Shown here: positions 45,794 to 54,205 of the stretch, one piece after another
How positions within the stretch are numbered: position 1 is the stretch's first letter
Layout: every line of letters begins with the position of its first letter
NCBI RefSeq assembly: GCF_000190695.1
Contig: NZ_GL870929.1
Coordinates: forward strand, 709,976 to 773,975
From: Kingella denitrificans ATCC 33394
Lineage (GTDB): Bacteria; Pseudomonadota; Gammaproteobacteria; Burkholderiales; Neisseriaceae
Length of the DNA stretch: 64,000 nt
Direction of reading: 5' to 3'
Position numbers and translations under genes: made by a program
Notes under the pieces: generated by a model
Database searches by the model: none
Seen by the model: the letters and a program-made list of their open reading frames with translations, nothing else
What the model was told of the DNA's origin: nothing

Positions 45794-46687
45794 ATGCCCT
45801 TCAAACAACTCACCTTCTACCGCATTGCCGACAGCCTTCCCGCGCCCGATATTGTTGCCGCCAAACTTGCAGAATATCCCTTCTCGCCCTGCCCGGGGTT
45901 GGATTGGTTTAGCGAAGGCTTCGCCCCCATCCTTCCCGACAGCGGCAGCCTGACCTGTATCGCGGGCAATACGTTAGGCTTCATTCTGCACCGCGAAGAA
46001 AAAGTGCTGCCGCCATCCCTAATCTCCGCCAAAGTTGATGAAACCGTCCAGCGCATCGCCCAAGCCGAACACCGGCCGGTCGGCAAGCGGGAACGGCACG
46101 AAATCCGCGAACGGGTGGTCGATGCACTGTTACCCCAAGCACTGGCCAAACCCTCACGGACTTACGCCGTAATTGATTATGCCCGCAGCCTGCTGCTGGT
46201 CAATGCCGCCCCGAAAGCTGCCGAGAACCTGCTGGCCAAACTGCGCGAAGCCCTAGGCGGTCTGGCCGTCAGGCTGCCCGAAACCCGAAGGCAGCCTGCA
46301 CACGTCATGACCGAATGGCTTGCCGAAGGTGAAGCCGCCGAACCGTTTGAGCTGGGTGACAGCGGCACGTTCAAACACACGCAGTGCGGCGCAAAAATCA
46401 CCGCCGCCAAAGAAAACCTGACCGACAGCCGCATCGCCGGGTTGCTGCAAGACGGTAAAACCGTCCGCGAACTCGGCCTTATCTGGCGCGAACAGGTTGC
46501 TTTTTCCCTAACCGATGAATTGACCCTGCGGCGGATAAAGTTCACCGACCAAATAACCGAAGAAGTAAAACGGCAGGGAGACGATGCCGATACGCTGTTT
46601 CGCGCCGAACAGCTCATCCAAGCGGAAACATTAACGGCACTGATTGGGGATTGGGCGGAGGTGGCAGGCGGGTGGATAGAAGGTTGA
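45794..46687 (+). CDS. rdgC: RdgC family recombination-associated protein
   Basis: 297 residues, the family length. The fingerprint (FKQLTFYRI start, PDSGSLTCIAGNTLGFILHREEKVLP, ERHEIRERVVDALLPQALAKPS, MTEWLAEGEAAEPFELGD, LALxWRxQ-like IWREQVAFSLTDELTLRRIKF) is that of RdgC, which forms a DNA-encircling ring and can restrain RecA. In Neisseria rdgC aids pilin variation. Here it follows the relaxase by 2 bp, so it belongs to the transfer operon, not the core genome. TTG at 45788 is an alternative start. Confidence 0.9.
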   Translation: MPFKQLTFYRIADSLPAPDIVAAKLAEYPFSPCPGLDWFSEGFAPILPDSGSLTCIAGNTLGFILHREEKVLPPSLISAKVDETVQRIAQAEHRPVGKRERHEIRERVVDALLPQALAKPSRTYAVIDYARSLLLVNAAPKAAENLLAKLREALGGLAVRLPETRRQPAHVMTEWLAEGEAAEPFELGDSGTFKHTQCGAKITAAKENLTDSRIAGLLQDGKTVRELGLIWREQVAFSLTDELTLRRIKFTDQITEEVKRQGDDADTLFRAEQLIQAETLTALIGDWAEVAGGWIEG

Positions 46688-46758
46688 ATAGTACAAAGTA
46701 AAATTTCAGGCAGCCTCAATCTTGCTTGAAAGCATGGATATTTTGAAAGGAAACAGCA

Positions 46759-47289
46759 ATGGCAAAAATAGACGTACACGGATTGACCGAAGAGGAAAAA
46801 GAAACCCTGAAACAACTGGCATTGCAGCACACGGGCAAAGCCAATATTTCCGGCTTTGTAAAACAGTGGCTGCGTGCGCAACGAGACAAACCGGCAATCC
46901 CCAAGCTTTATCCGACGATACCGGCGGCCAGTACCCAGCAGAAAACAATGAGGCTGGAACTCAAACTGCCCCCCCATATTGCCGATTACCTGACACAAGG
47001 TGCGAAGATCGGCAAAATGTCGGCTAACCGCTATGCCCTAGCGATTTTAGCCGGCTATATAGACCAACACCCTATCCTAACCGACAACGAAGTAACCGCA
47101 CTTTACCAATCCAACTACCAGCTCGTAAAAATCGGAAACAACCTCAACCAGATTGCCCGTAAACTCAATGCCGGAGAAACGGCTTCCCTGACTAGCCAAA
47201 ATATTGCAGAGCTGGCAGCCTTTATTGACCAACATACCGACAAAGTCGGCGAACTCATACGGCAGTACCGCAAACGTACACAACGCTGA
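46759..47289 (+). CDS. mobC: MobC-like relaxosome accessory protein
   Basis: 176 residues. The segment NYQLVKIGNNLNQIARKLN (about residue 115) is the MobC fingerprint, preceded by a ribbon-helix-helix-like start (MRLELKLPPHIADYL). MobC opens oriT for the relaxase. It is followed by a strong terminator and then the probable oriT. SD AAAGGAA. Confidence 0.85.
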   Translation: MAKIDVHGLTEEEKETLKQLALQHTGKANISGFVKQWLRAQRDKPAIPKLYPTIPAASTQQKTMRLELKLPPHIADYLTQGAKIGKMSANRYALAILAGYIDQHPILTDNEVTALYQSNYQLVKIGNNLNQIARKLNAGETASLTSQNIAELAAFIDQHTDKVGELIRQYRKRTQR

Positions 47290-47307
47290 CCGTTCAACTC
47301 GTCATAG

Positions 47308-47356
47308 AAGCCTACGGCCGCACCCGGAAAACGGAGTGCGGCCGTAGGCTTTTTTG
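47308..47356 (+). terminator. Strong intrinsic terminator after mobC
   Basis: AAGCCTACGGCCGCAC (47308-47323) and GTGCGGCCGTAGGCTT (47336-47351) pair perfectly over 16 bp and are followed by T6. Confidence 0.9.
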
Positions 47357-47389
47357 CGTCGTTAGAAAAGCACCCCTTCCATCAATACA

Positions 47390-47470
47390 GCCGCAAAGCG
47401 GCGTTTCTGCCGGAAGGCGGAATAACAAAACGCAGCAGTTTTGTCGGCGGCTGCCTATCCTGCGTTCTAG
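47390..47470. other. Probable oriT with IncP-type nic site
   Basis: Positions 47456-47463 read TATCCTGC and the wider CCTATCCTGC matches the RP4/Ti-type nic consensus YATCCTG^Y, predicting cleavage between 47462 and 47463. Upstream hairpins are GCCGC-AAA-GCGGC (47390-47402) and ACAAAAC/GTTTTGT (47425-47444). Location directly behind the relaxase and mobC genes is standard. The nicked strand is taken as the plus strand from the motif. Confidence 0.75.
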
Positions 47471-47570
47471 CTTAAAAATTGTTCTACCTAGAAAGATTTG
47501 GGTTTTTGAATAGAAAGGTACACGGGATGCGGGAAATTTTTCGTTATACAAGGGAAAATGACGTTAAATT

Positions 47571-47766
47571 TGTCTATTTTATGTCCATATAATGTCTATA
47601 TATATCTTAATATTGTCTTTATTTTTGTCTATTTGTGTCTATATTTGTCTTTTAATATCCATATATGGCTATTTTCGTCTTATTTTATCTACTATTTTGT
47701 CTCATTATTGGCTATAATTCGTCCGATATATTGGCGTAATATGTCTATTTATGGCTATTTTTGACC
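47571..47766 (+). repeat. Array of about 19 TGTCT-like motifs at 10-12 bp spacing
   Basis: Motifs TGTCT, TGTCC, TATCT, TATCC, TGGCT, CGTCT and CGTCC begin at 47571, 47582, 47593, 47603, 47614, 47626, 47636, 47646, 47656, 47666, 47676, 47686, 47698, 47709, 47720, 47732, 47742, 47752 and 47762. The spacing is 10-12 bp throughout, close to one helical turn, so all fall on the same face of DNA. The flanking bases are AT-rich. It lies between oriT and the 125-residue gene. Confidence 0.85.
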
Positions 47767-47791
47767 ATGCTTAACTAATGGAATTGGAAAT

Positions 47792-48169
47792 ATGGATACG
47801 GATTTGAAAAACTTCATCGAAACAAACAGGGCGACGGGAAAATCACGGAAATTGGATCGGTTTTCCGAGCAGATTACAACACTGAAAGATTTGGGATTTA
47901 GTGACAGCGATGTTTTGCGTTTCCTATCCGAAAAAAAGGGGGTAGTTGTCAGCCAGCGTACGCTTACGCGCTTCATCAATCGGAACAAGACATTACCGAA
48001 GGAGCATCCGGCCGGACAACCTGCGGCAGAATCCGGCAGGCTGCCGAAATCCGAGGCTGTCCGCAGCATTCCGGTGCAGTCTGAAGCTTCCGAATCTGAA
48101 ACGGTAGCGGGGACAAAGCCCTTTAACTGGGAAGAAGCCAAGAAGGAAGACTGGCATGATTTGATTTGA
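47792..48169 (+). CDS. Small DNA-binding candidate downstream of the motif array
   Basis: 125 residues. An N-terminal helical region with a helix-turn-helix-like pattern (DLGFSDSDVLRFLSEKKGVVVSQRTLTRFIN, about residues 32-64, quoted in two halves in the sequence) is followed by a disordered Pro/Ser/Glu tail ending in WEEAKKEDWHDLI. The position just after the phased array suggests it binds that array and represses itself or segregates the element, as StbA-type proteins next to oriT do. No ribosome-site oddity (AATTGGAAAT). Confidence 0.55.
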   Translation: MDTDLKNFIETNRATGKSRKLDRFSEQITTLKDLGFSDSDVLRFLSEKKGVVVSQRTLTRFINRNKTLPKEHPAGQPAAESGRLPKSEAVRSIPVQSEASESETVAGTKPFNWEEAKKEDWHDLI

Positions 48170-48179
48170 CCATTCAATA

Positions 48180-48308
48180 TTACGAAATCCGTTACGAAAT
48201 TAACATCTAATTGTTTTCAAATAGATATTTGAGTTTCGTAACACAGTTTCGTAACGGTTTTATCACGCCCCGCATGAGTTTCGTAACGCGGTTTTGCCGT
48301 TTCGTAAC
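48180..48308. repeat. TTTCGTAAC iteron cluster, left
   Basis: Six copies: 48180-48187 (8 of 9, reverse), 48191-48199 (reverse), 48234-48242, 48247-48255, 48279-48287 and 48300-48308. They lie between the 125-residue gene and the convergent gene at 48385. No transposase-like ends are seen. Confidence 0.85.
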
Positions 48309-48314
48309 ACACTA

Positions 48315-48364
48315 AAAGCCCGAATCCGGAACAGGGAGGTCCTGTCCGGATTCGGGCTTTTTTT
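48315..48364. terminator. Bidirectional terminator
   Basis: AAAGCCCGAATCCGGA (48315-48330) and TCCGGATTCGGGCTTT (48345-48360) pair perfectly over 16 bp with T-runs on both strands; it ends the genes at 47792 (+) and 48385 (-). Confidence 0.88.
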
Positions 48365-48384
48365 CGGTTTTTTGTTTCGGAATT

Positions 48385-49116
48385 TCAGGCGGCCCGCCTT
48401 GCGCGGTAGGCGGCCTGCCGCTCGGCGGCGGTGGCGTATTTTTTCGGCCGGCCGCCTTTGCGTGTATGGGGTTGGGCGCTGTCTTGCAACAGGCTGTTGC
48501 CAGCCTGTCGGATATGCCCGGATGGGATTTCGACAAAATCGGCATCAATAACGTCGTTGCCCTGCCAGCCGATCTGCGGAATACCGTCTGCGCGGTTGCT
48601 GCGTATCGGCGTCTGCGGTTTTGCGTCGCAATTTGACGGGTATCCGCGTTGTGCAACGGTCATATTACTTCTTTGCTCAAACGGCTGTCTGTGCGTATCT
48701 GCGGGGCGGCAATCGGCATATTCTGTTTCGCCACTCCATTCGTCCGCTTCATCAGCCCCGTCCTTACCGACAAAGTTTCCGGCGGTGATGTCGATGCCTT
48801 TTGATACTCGGCTCGGATCGTACATTTGAACCGTTATATGCCCGGCCTGCTTCGGGTGTGCGGTTTCGTTGCGCCGCACCAGTTCCCTGTCAATCATGAA
48901 ATCCTGCATATCGGCACCGAAACGGTTCAACAGGCGCGGTATGAGCCGTTGCTCCAAACCGTGCAGGAAGCGGTTTTCATATTCGAGCATGGCGCATTCA
49001 TGCTGCCAATATTCGGCTTCCCTGCGGTATTGGTCGCGCTGCAGTTGCCGTATACCCAGCCATGCCATCGTGCCTAAAAAACCCAGTACGCCGAAGCCTA
49101 AAACGCTATCAAGCAT
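48385..49116 (-). CDS. Membrane-anchored protein with a basic C-terminus
   Basis: 243 residues from the ATG at 49116. One N-terminal transmembrane helix (SVLGFGVLGFLGTMAWLGI), a coiled coil, a long polar middle and a basic end TRKGGRPKKYATAAERQAAYRARR that resembles an AT-hook/basic DNA-binding tail. Iteron clusters lie on both sides of the gene. A membrane-anchored DNA-binding role, e.g. in element segregation, is plausible but inferred. Confidence 0.55.
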   Translation of the reverse strand: MLDSVLGFGVLGFLGTMAWLGIRQLQRDQYRREAEYWQHECAMLEYENRFLHGLEQRLIPRLLNRFGADMQDFMIDRELVRRNETAHPKQAGHITVQMYDPSRVSKGIDITAGNFVGKDGADEADEWSGETEYADCRPADTHRQPFEQRSNMTVAQRGYPSNCDAKPQTPIRSNRADGIPQIGWQGNDVIDADFVEIPSGHIRQAGNSLLQDSAQPHTRKGGRPKKYATAAERQAAYRARRAA

Positions 49117-49161
49117 GACGCACCTCCGCTCTTTCGCATTGGCACATAGCAAAATACGGGG

Positions 49162-49321
49162 TTTTGTAACGCACCGATACCCTTTTTGAAAGGGTAGGGC
49201 CGGTTTGATGGTATTTCGTAACGGGTTTTGTAACGGATTTTGTTACGAAACCATGGGGTTTCGTCACAGGTTTCGTAACATGGCTTTTGTATTGTGCAAC
49301 AGGTTGATTGGATTTCGTAAC
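49162..49321. repeat. TTTCGTAAC iteron cluster, right
   Basis: Exact copies at 49214-49222, 49242-49250 (reverse), 49271-49279 and 49313-49321; one-mismatch copies at 49162, 49226 and 49259. The cluster overlaps the promoter region of the minus-strand gene starting at 49116. A perfect hairpin TACCCTTT/AAAGGGTA lies at 49178-49196. Confidence 0.85.
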
Positions 49322-49895
49322 AGATCGGCCGGGAGAACGGCGGACGGATGGGCGGCAAAGCGCGCCGGTTTGATACAGTTGCTGCATGACAGACTGCCTT
49401 TCACAATGTTAAAAATAAAGCCGCATTGCGTTTCCACGCGCAAGGCGGCAGGTATGGGACGGGGGTGGAAAAACGGCCATTGTGAAACCGCCGGGCTTGC
49501 ACCCACCCGACCCGCCTGCCATCGGCAGGAACAATGTTGTACAGCTTTCCACGGCTGCGGATACTATTGTAACAGTTTTCAAATTGCCCGGGCAATTCAA
49601 AGCAGCCCCTATGTCAGGTTTCCAGGGTGCAGGCTGCTTTTTGGCAACAATGTCCGAAGCCCGATAGTGTTTTCCGACAAGAAGCGTCTTTATTACGGCC
49701 TAAATTTTTCTGTTGGCCAAATCTGAAACACCCGTATGGGCAAGTAAAACCCGCCGCCGACAAATGCATCAACCAGTCACGCATTTTTTGCTCTTGATGC
49801 CTAATCTATTGTTTGGAAATGATTACTTCCGTACGGTCGACAAATTTGTTTTTTCAAAGTAGAATGCCGTGTAAGAAATACAAACGGTCGAAACG
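49322..49895. other. Intergenic region upstream of the methyltransferase
   Basis: About 570 bp. It holds a DUS near 49633 with a partial partner near 49605, and an AT-rich stretch (49800-49890) that should carry the methyltransferase promoter. No gene is supported; the open frame across 49205-49726 has no coding signs. Confidence 0.5.
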
Positions 49896-51011
49896 ATGAA
49901 TACAAAACCTGTTTTAGTAGATTTATTTTGCGGATGCGGCGGCTTCGGTTTGGGAGCCGAACTTGCGGGATTTCACACCATTGCGGCTATCGATATAGAT
50001 CCCACTCTCCAATCCGCCTATAAAAATAATTTTCCTCATACAAAAGTACTGAATAAAGATTTATCCTTATTGGACGAAAACGGCTGGCGCCATATTTTAG
50101 GGCGGCAAAAAATCGACGGTGTGATAGGTGGGCCGCCATGCCAAGGATATTCGAGAATGGGGATTGGTGATGTTAATGATCCCAGGAGAAAACTGCTGGA
50201 AGATTTTTTCAGGCACGTCAATATACTGGACCCGAAATTTTTCGTGATGGAGAATGTTGAGGGTCTGATCGACAAACGCAATTTACCGCAACTGAATAAA
50301 GCACTTTCCATCGTAAATAAAAAGTACACATTAATCGGCCCCCTTATTGTCGATGCTTCCGACTGCGGCGCCCCCACTAAACGCCGGCGGGTGATTATTG
50401 TAGGTTACGATAAAGCACATTTTGATTCCTTATCTGAAAGCCATTTCAGATTTACTTTGCCTAAAGTCAATGTTGCCGATGCCATTAAAGACCTTCCGGC
50501 ACCTATTCCCCATTCTGATTCGGGTTATGATTGGGGGTTTTCTGCCTACCCTGAAGCTTCCGAACTGTCTGAATATGCGCGGCAAATGAGAAGCCCCGCT
50601 CCAAAAGGATTAGGGTTGTCAGATGCAATAAAAAAACATGCGGCGGGAGAGGTATCGGGATTGTTTGCCACCGTTCATTCTCCGACGGTTGCCGAACGCT
50701 ATAAAAAAACCAATCCCGGGGAGACGGATCCCGTCAGCCGTTCCAAAAAACTATCGTGGGACGGCTTATGCCCGACATTAAGGGCGGGGACCGGATCGGA
50801 TAAAGGAAGTTTCCAATCCGTCCGGCCGCTTCATCCGGAAGAAGGCCGCGTTATTACGGTCAGAGAAGCGGCACGGCTACAAGGATTCCCGGATTGGTTT
50901 ACATTCCATCCGACAAAATGGCATAGTTTCAGAATGATTGGGAATAGTGTTTCCCCCATTGTGTCGAAACAGATTTTAAGTGTCATCCATCAAAAACTGA
51001 ATAAGAAATAA
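49896..51011 (+). CDS. DNA cytosine-5 methyltransferase
   Basis: 371 residues, m5C type. Motif I VDLFCGCGGFGLG (residues 8-20), motif IV with catalytic Cys in GGPPCQGYSRMG (about 80), motif VI FVMENVEGL, motif VIII TKRRRVIIVG and motif X GNSVSP are all intact, so it should be active. The target site cannot be read from sequence. It precedes a GHKL ATPase by 5 bp, hence one operon. Lower GC than the transfer genes suggests separate origin. Confidence 0.93.
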   Translation: MNTKPVLVDLFCGCGGFGLGAELAGFHTIAAIDIDPTLQSAYKNNFPHTKVLNKDLSLLDENGWRHILGRQKIDGVIGGPPCQGYSRMGIGDVNDPRRKLLEDFFRHVNILDPKFFVMENVEGLIDKRNLPQLNKALSIVNKKYTLIGPLIVDASDCGAPTKRRRVIIVGYDKAHFDSLSESHFRFTLPKVNVADAIKDLPAPIPHSDSGYDWGFSAYPEASELSEYARQMRSPAPKGLGLSDAIKKHAAGEVSGLFATVHSPTVAERYKKTNPGETDPVSRSKKLSWDGLCPTLRAGTGSDKGSFQSVRPLHPEEGRVITVREAARLQGFPDWFTFHPTKWHSFRMIGNSVSPIVSKQILSVIHQKLNKK

Positions 51012-51016
51012 CCGCC

Positions 51017-52768
51017 ATGAAAAACAGCAATATGATTGAAATCAGTACAGGTCTCGAACCCAATTTCCTGCAGGATATTTTAACCAAAGATATTTCCACA
51101 TTAGACGCACTCTATGATTTGGTTGACAATTCTATCGATGCGGCAAGAAACAGCATTATCCGAAATGGAAACTATGAAAAAGACGTGATGGGCCTGCCGA
51201 AATCATATGAAGGGTATAAAGTGCACATAGATATCTCGCCGGAATCCATCTGCATAGAAGACAACTGTTTTGGTATGCAGAAAGAAACATTGGCCAATGA
51301 TGCTTTCTATATAGCAAGGCAATCCCGACATCAATACGGTATCGGCCAATACGGTATCGGTTTGAAACGGTCACTATTGAAAATGGGAGAGCAATACCAT
51401 TTTTTTATTGACAATGGTCGGCAATGTTATGAATTTGATTTTTCCAAACACAGTTTTAACGGTTCGGAAAATAAAATTCTGGCGAAAGAAGAAGCATCCA
51501 GAGGCGATATTAAAACCAGATTTACAGTCACTCGGATATATAGTGAAATCCAAGGTGAAATCGGCAATAGGAGATGGCTGGAAAACGCCCTTAACGGCTT
51601 TAAGGACAGATATTCTCTTTATTTTTCGAAAGGATTTGAAATAACAATAAATTATAATGGGGAATCCTTGGGCGTCATCACTTCAAGTTTGCCCGGAATC
51701 AGAAGAAGCGGACCTGTCTCTCCGACTTACCGGGAAAAAAATATCGATGGCGTTAAAGTCATTATTCAATCCGGAATACACGAAAAATATTATCTTAAAA
51801 ATGAAGAGAAGTATTCACTCTCGGTAAATAAAACCTTAACGAATGATTTTGGTATTTATTTCATTTGCAATGACCGGGTTATTGTGAAAGCGAGCACGTC
51901 CCATAATCACGGATGGAAAACGAAATGGCACTCTGAATATAATGGCTTCATATGCCTTGTGCACTTCATATCTGAAGAGCCCAACAAACTTCCTTGGAAT
52001 ACGGCTAAAAACGGTATGAGGGAAGACAGTATGCTTTTCCTGACCGTCATTGACGAAATACAGCCCATTGCAGACCAATATCGGTCAGATATTAAACACC
52101 GCTATTCTCCCAACCCAAAGGCTTCTGCAACCTCCAACCCATCCGGCGGCACCGTACCCAATCCACCCGATAATGCAGGTAATAACGATCCAAGTGCAAA
52201 TGCTGATACCGATGGCGCAGAAAAGAGTATCTCAGCCCCTATCACAGATCATGGAACAGTGCCGCCGACAGGCAATGGCAAACCTGTCCCAAATCCAACG
52301 AACACAAAACATTTGATTAATTATGCCCTCAATATTCCGAGAAATCTGGGAAAAATACGTAATATCTATTTAGAATTAAAGAACAAACTGAATGTTCAAG
52401 AAACGCCTTACTCAACGGCCGCCCTACTGCGCTCGCTGATAGAGTTAAGTTGCGACTACTATATTTTGCACAATGGCGCCATAGTATTTAACGATGGAAG
52501 CACTACGGATCGGGTCTCAGAGGGTTCAAAATTGAGGGTGAAAATCTTGGGTGTCGCACAGGATATCCATCATAAGGATCCCGGGCTCATCAATCAAAAA
52601 CAATTAGCCGCATTAAAGCTTGAATGCCCCAAACGGGGAAGCGGTACGGGCAGTTTGGATATATTGCATAGTACGCTGCATAATTATTCGCATGAGATTA
52701 GTCCGCAACAGATTATTGTTGCGCACAATAATTTTGAACCGCTCATCAGCGCCATATGGAGAAAATAA
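51017..52768 (+). CDS. GHKL (MORC/MutL-type) ATPase next to a DNA methyltransferase
   Basis: 583 residues. The N-terminal Bergerat fold shows ALYDLVDNSIDAA (motif I Asn), ICIEDNCFGM (motif II, D-x-G replaced around NCFGM) and YGIGQYGIGLKRSLLKMG (glycine lid, residues about 110-128). A Pro/Asn/Thr-rich linker (about 365-420) joins a C-terminal helical domain. GHKL ATPases of MORC type are known next to C5 methyltransferases in restriction-type clusters with a helicase and nuclease; neither is clear here. The role is therefore inferred as DNA-processing or defence. Confidence 0.8.
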   Translation: MKNSNMIEISTGLEPNFLQDILTKDISTLDALYDLVDNSIDAARNSIIRNGNYEKDVMGLPKSYEGYKVHIDISPESICIEDNCFGMQKETLANDAFYIARQSRHQYGIGQYGIGLKRSLLKMGEQYHFFIDNGRQCYEFDFSKHSFNGSENKILAKEEASRGDIKTRFTVTRIYSEIQGEIGNRRWLENALNGFKDRYSLYFSKGFEITINYNGESLGVITSSLPGIRRSGPVSPTYREKNIDGVKVIIQSGIHEKYYLKNEEKYSLSVNKTLTNDFGIYFICNDRVIVKASTSHNHGWKTKWHSEYNGFICLVHFISEEPNKLPWNTAKNGMREDSMLFLTVIDEIQPIADQYRSDIKHRYSPNPKASATSNPSGGTVPNPPDNAGNNDPSANADTDGAEKSISAPITDHGTVPPTGNGKPVPNPTNTKHLINYALNIPRNLGKIRNIYLELKNKLNVQETPYSTAALLRSLIELSCDYYILHNGAIVFNDGSTTDRVSEGSKLRVKILGVAQDIHHKDPGLINQKQLAALKLECPKRGSGTGSLDILHSTLHNYSHEISPQQIIVAHNNFEPLISAIWRK

Positions 52769-52799
52769 ATTTGAAAACAATAAAGCGGATGTATGATAA

Positions 52800-53178
52800 C
52801 GCCATATTACATCACGCCATCAAGTATTTCAGTCAGCCGTAGAGTATTTCATTTGTGGGTTTGTGTGACCGCCTGCTTCGCAAGTTCCGGCCTCGCGCTG
52901 CGGCGCAAATCCGACAGATGGCCGGTTTGGGAGTGTGTACGCCGAAACGCCGTACCATTCCCGTTTTTTTACATCCGTACCAATATTTTATTGAACGGCA
53001 TAGTTTGGGCCGCCGTCGGCCCGGGCCGCATCACCATATTTGTCCGTCCCAAACGGGTTTCGGGACGGAAATGTATCTGTTTTAATCTTATCCAACAGAT
53101 GTACGCACAAATTCCAACCGTCCCTCCGCCATCAATCCATATTTCCGTATCCCGGATCTTTCCCTTTTTCAAATTGTG
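52800..53178 (-). pseudogene. Possible degraded gene between the ATPase and DUF5131
   Basis: On the minus strand, fragments such as DKIKTDTFPSRNPFGTDKYG and FEKGKDPGYGNMD are readable but interrupted by stops and frame changes. The SRNPFG pattern recalls the target-recognition part of Eco57I-like methylase/nuclease proteins, but no intact domain remains. 53179-53423 is AT-rich and should hold the DUF5131 promoter. Confidence 0.3.
53110..53178. repeat. Left direct repeat bracketing the DUF5131/TcmP module
   Basis: Diverged copy of 55576-55638. Shared blocks include AATTCCAAC, ATCAATCCATATT and ATCCCGGATCTTT. The pair brackets 53.2-55.6 kb, and both read as the same FEKGKDP/NMD-stop fragment on the minus strand. 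Confidence 0.6.
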
Positions 53179-53423
53179 TTTTACTGTCCTTCTTGGTCAT
53201 CAACCTGGAGAACTGGTACTTTTAAAACATCTGTCTGAATGGCACAAAATATTTTCATTGTTAACAACAGTTTAATTGGAATTTAATCCAAATATATGTT
53301 TTCATAAAATATACGTAAAATAATAATGTACCCATACTATGAACAAACATTAAGCTTAAAATGCTAAAATGCCTGACGGTCGCATTAAGCCTATCCAAAA
53401 TGACCGAAGCGGAGTAAATAAAC

Positions 53424-54167
53424 ATGGCAAATACAAGTAAAATTGAATGGACCGAAAGAACCTGGAATCCTGCCGTCGGTTGCACAAAAGTATCGCCGGG
53501 ATGCAAGAACTGCTATGCCGAAACTATGGCCTGCCGCCTAAAAGCTATGGGGACGCCAGGGTATGAAGACGGTTTCAAACTAAAAATACTTCCTAACCGT
53601 TTGGACGAACCGCTCAAACGGAAAACACCGACAACCTATTTTGTAAATTCAATGTCAGACTTGTTCCATGAGGAAATACCTTTCAATTTCATAGAACAGG
53701 TTATTATGACCATTGAGAAGGCCGATTGGCATACTTTTCAAATTTTGACAAAGCGAGCAGAACGGATGGAACATTTTTTCCAGAACCGTCCTGTTCCTAA
53801 AAATGCTTGGCTCGGCGTGACGGTCGAGGATCGGAAATATGGAGTTCCCAGAATAGACAATTTGCGCCGTATAAAGGCCGACATCCGTTTTCTGTCGGTC
53901 GAACCATTGTTGGAAGATTTGGGACAAATTGATTTAACCGATATACATTGGGTTATCGTGGGCGGTGAGTCCGGTAGTCGTGCTAGACCCATGAGTGCGG
54001 ATTGGGTTGAAAATATACGTTTGCAATGTAAAGAAACGGATGTGGCCTTTTTTTTCAAACAATGGGGCGGATGGGGGGCTGATGGTAAAAAACGTGCGAA
54101 AAAAGCAAACGGCCGCGTCTTGAATGGCCGTACATGGGATGAAATGCCAATAATAGAGGTTTCGTGA
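53424..54167 (+). CDS. DUF5131 (phage Gp37/Gp68) three-Cys-motif protein
   Basis: 247 residues. The start SKIEWTERTWNPAVGCTKVS followed by GCKNCYAE gives Cys20, Cys27 and Cys30, the three-Cys motif, spaced like an iron-sulfur cluster site of radical-SAM type. WVIVGGESGSRARPM and FFFKQWGGW are further family marks. Members occur in phages and mobile elements next to TcmP, as here (overlap at 54164-54167). The reaction is unknown. Confidence 0.9.
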   Translation: MANTSKIEWTERTWNPAVGCTKVSPGCKNCYAETMACRLKAMGTPGYEDGFKLKILPNRLDEPLKRKTPTTYFVNSMSDLFHEEIPFNFIEQVIMTIEKADWHTFQILTKRAERMEHFFQNRPVPKNAWLGVTVEDRKYGVPRIDNLRRIKADIRFLSVEPLLEDLGQIDLTDIHWVIVGGESGSRARPMSADWVENIRLQCKETDVAFFFKQWGGWGADGKKRAKKANGRVLNGRTWDEMPIIEVS

Positions 54168-54205
54168 CTCATAATCTAAAAAATAAGAAAATCACAAGGA
54201 ACTCC

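Noticed and set aside
47571..47766. CRISPR array
   Set aside because: Motifs are 5-7 bp with 10-12 bp spacing, with no long repeats, spacers or cas genes; it is a binding-site array.
49205..49726. 173-codon frame over the right iterons
   Set aside because: Runs through iterons and a DUS with no ribosome site or recognisable domain.
52793..53275. 160-codon plus-strand frame after the ATPase
   Set aside because: Cys/Val-rich and lacking a start context; the readable fragments are on the minus strand.
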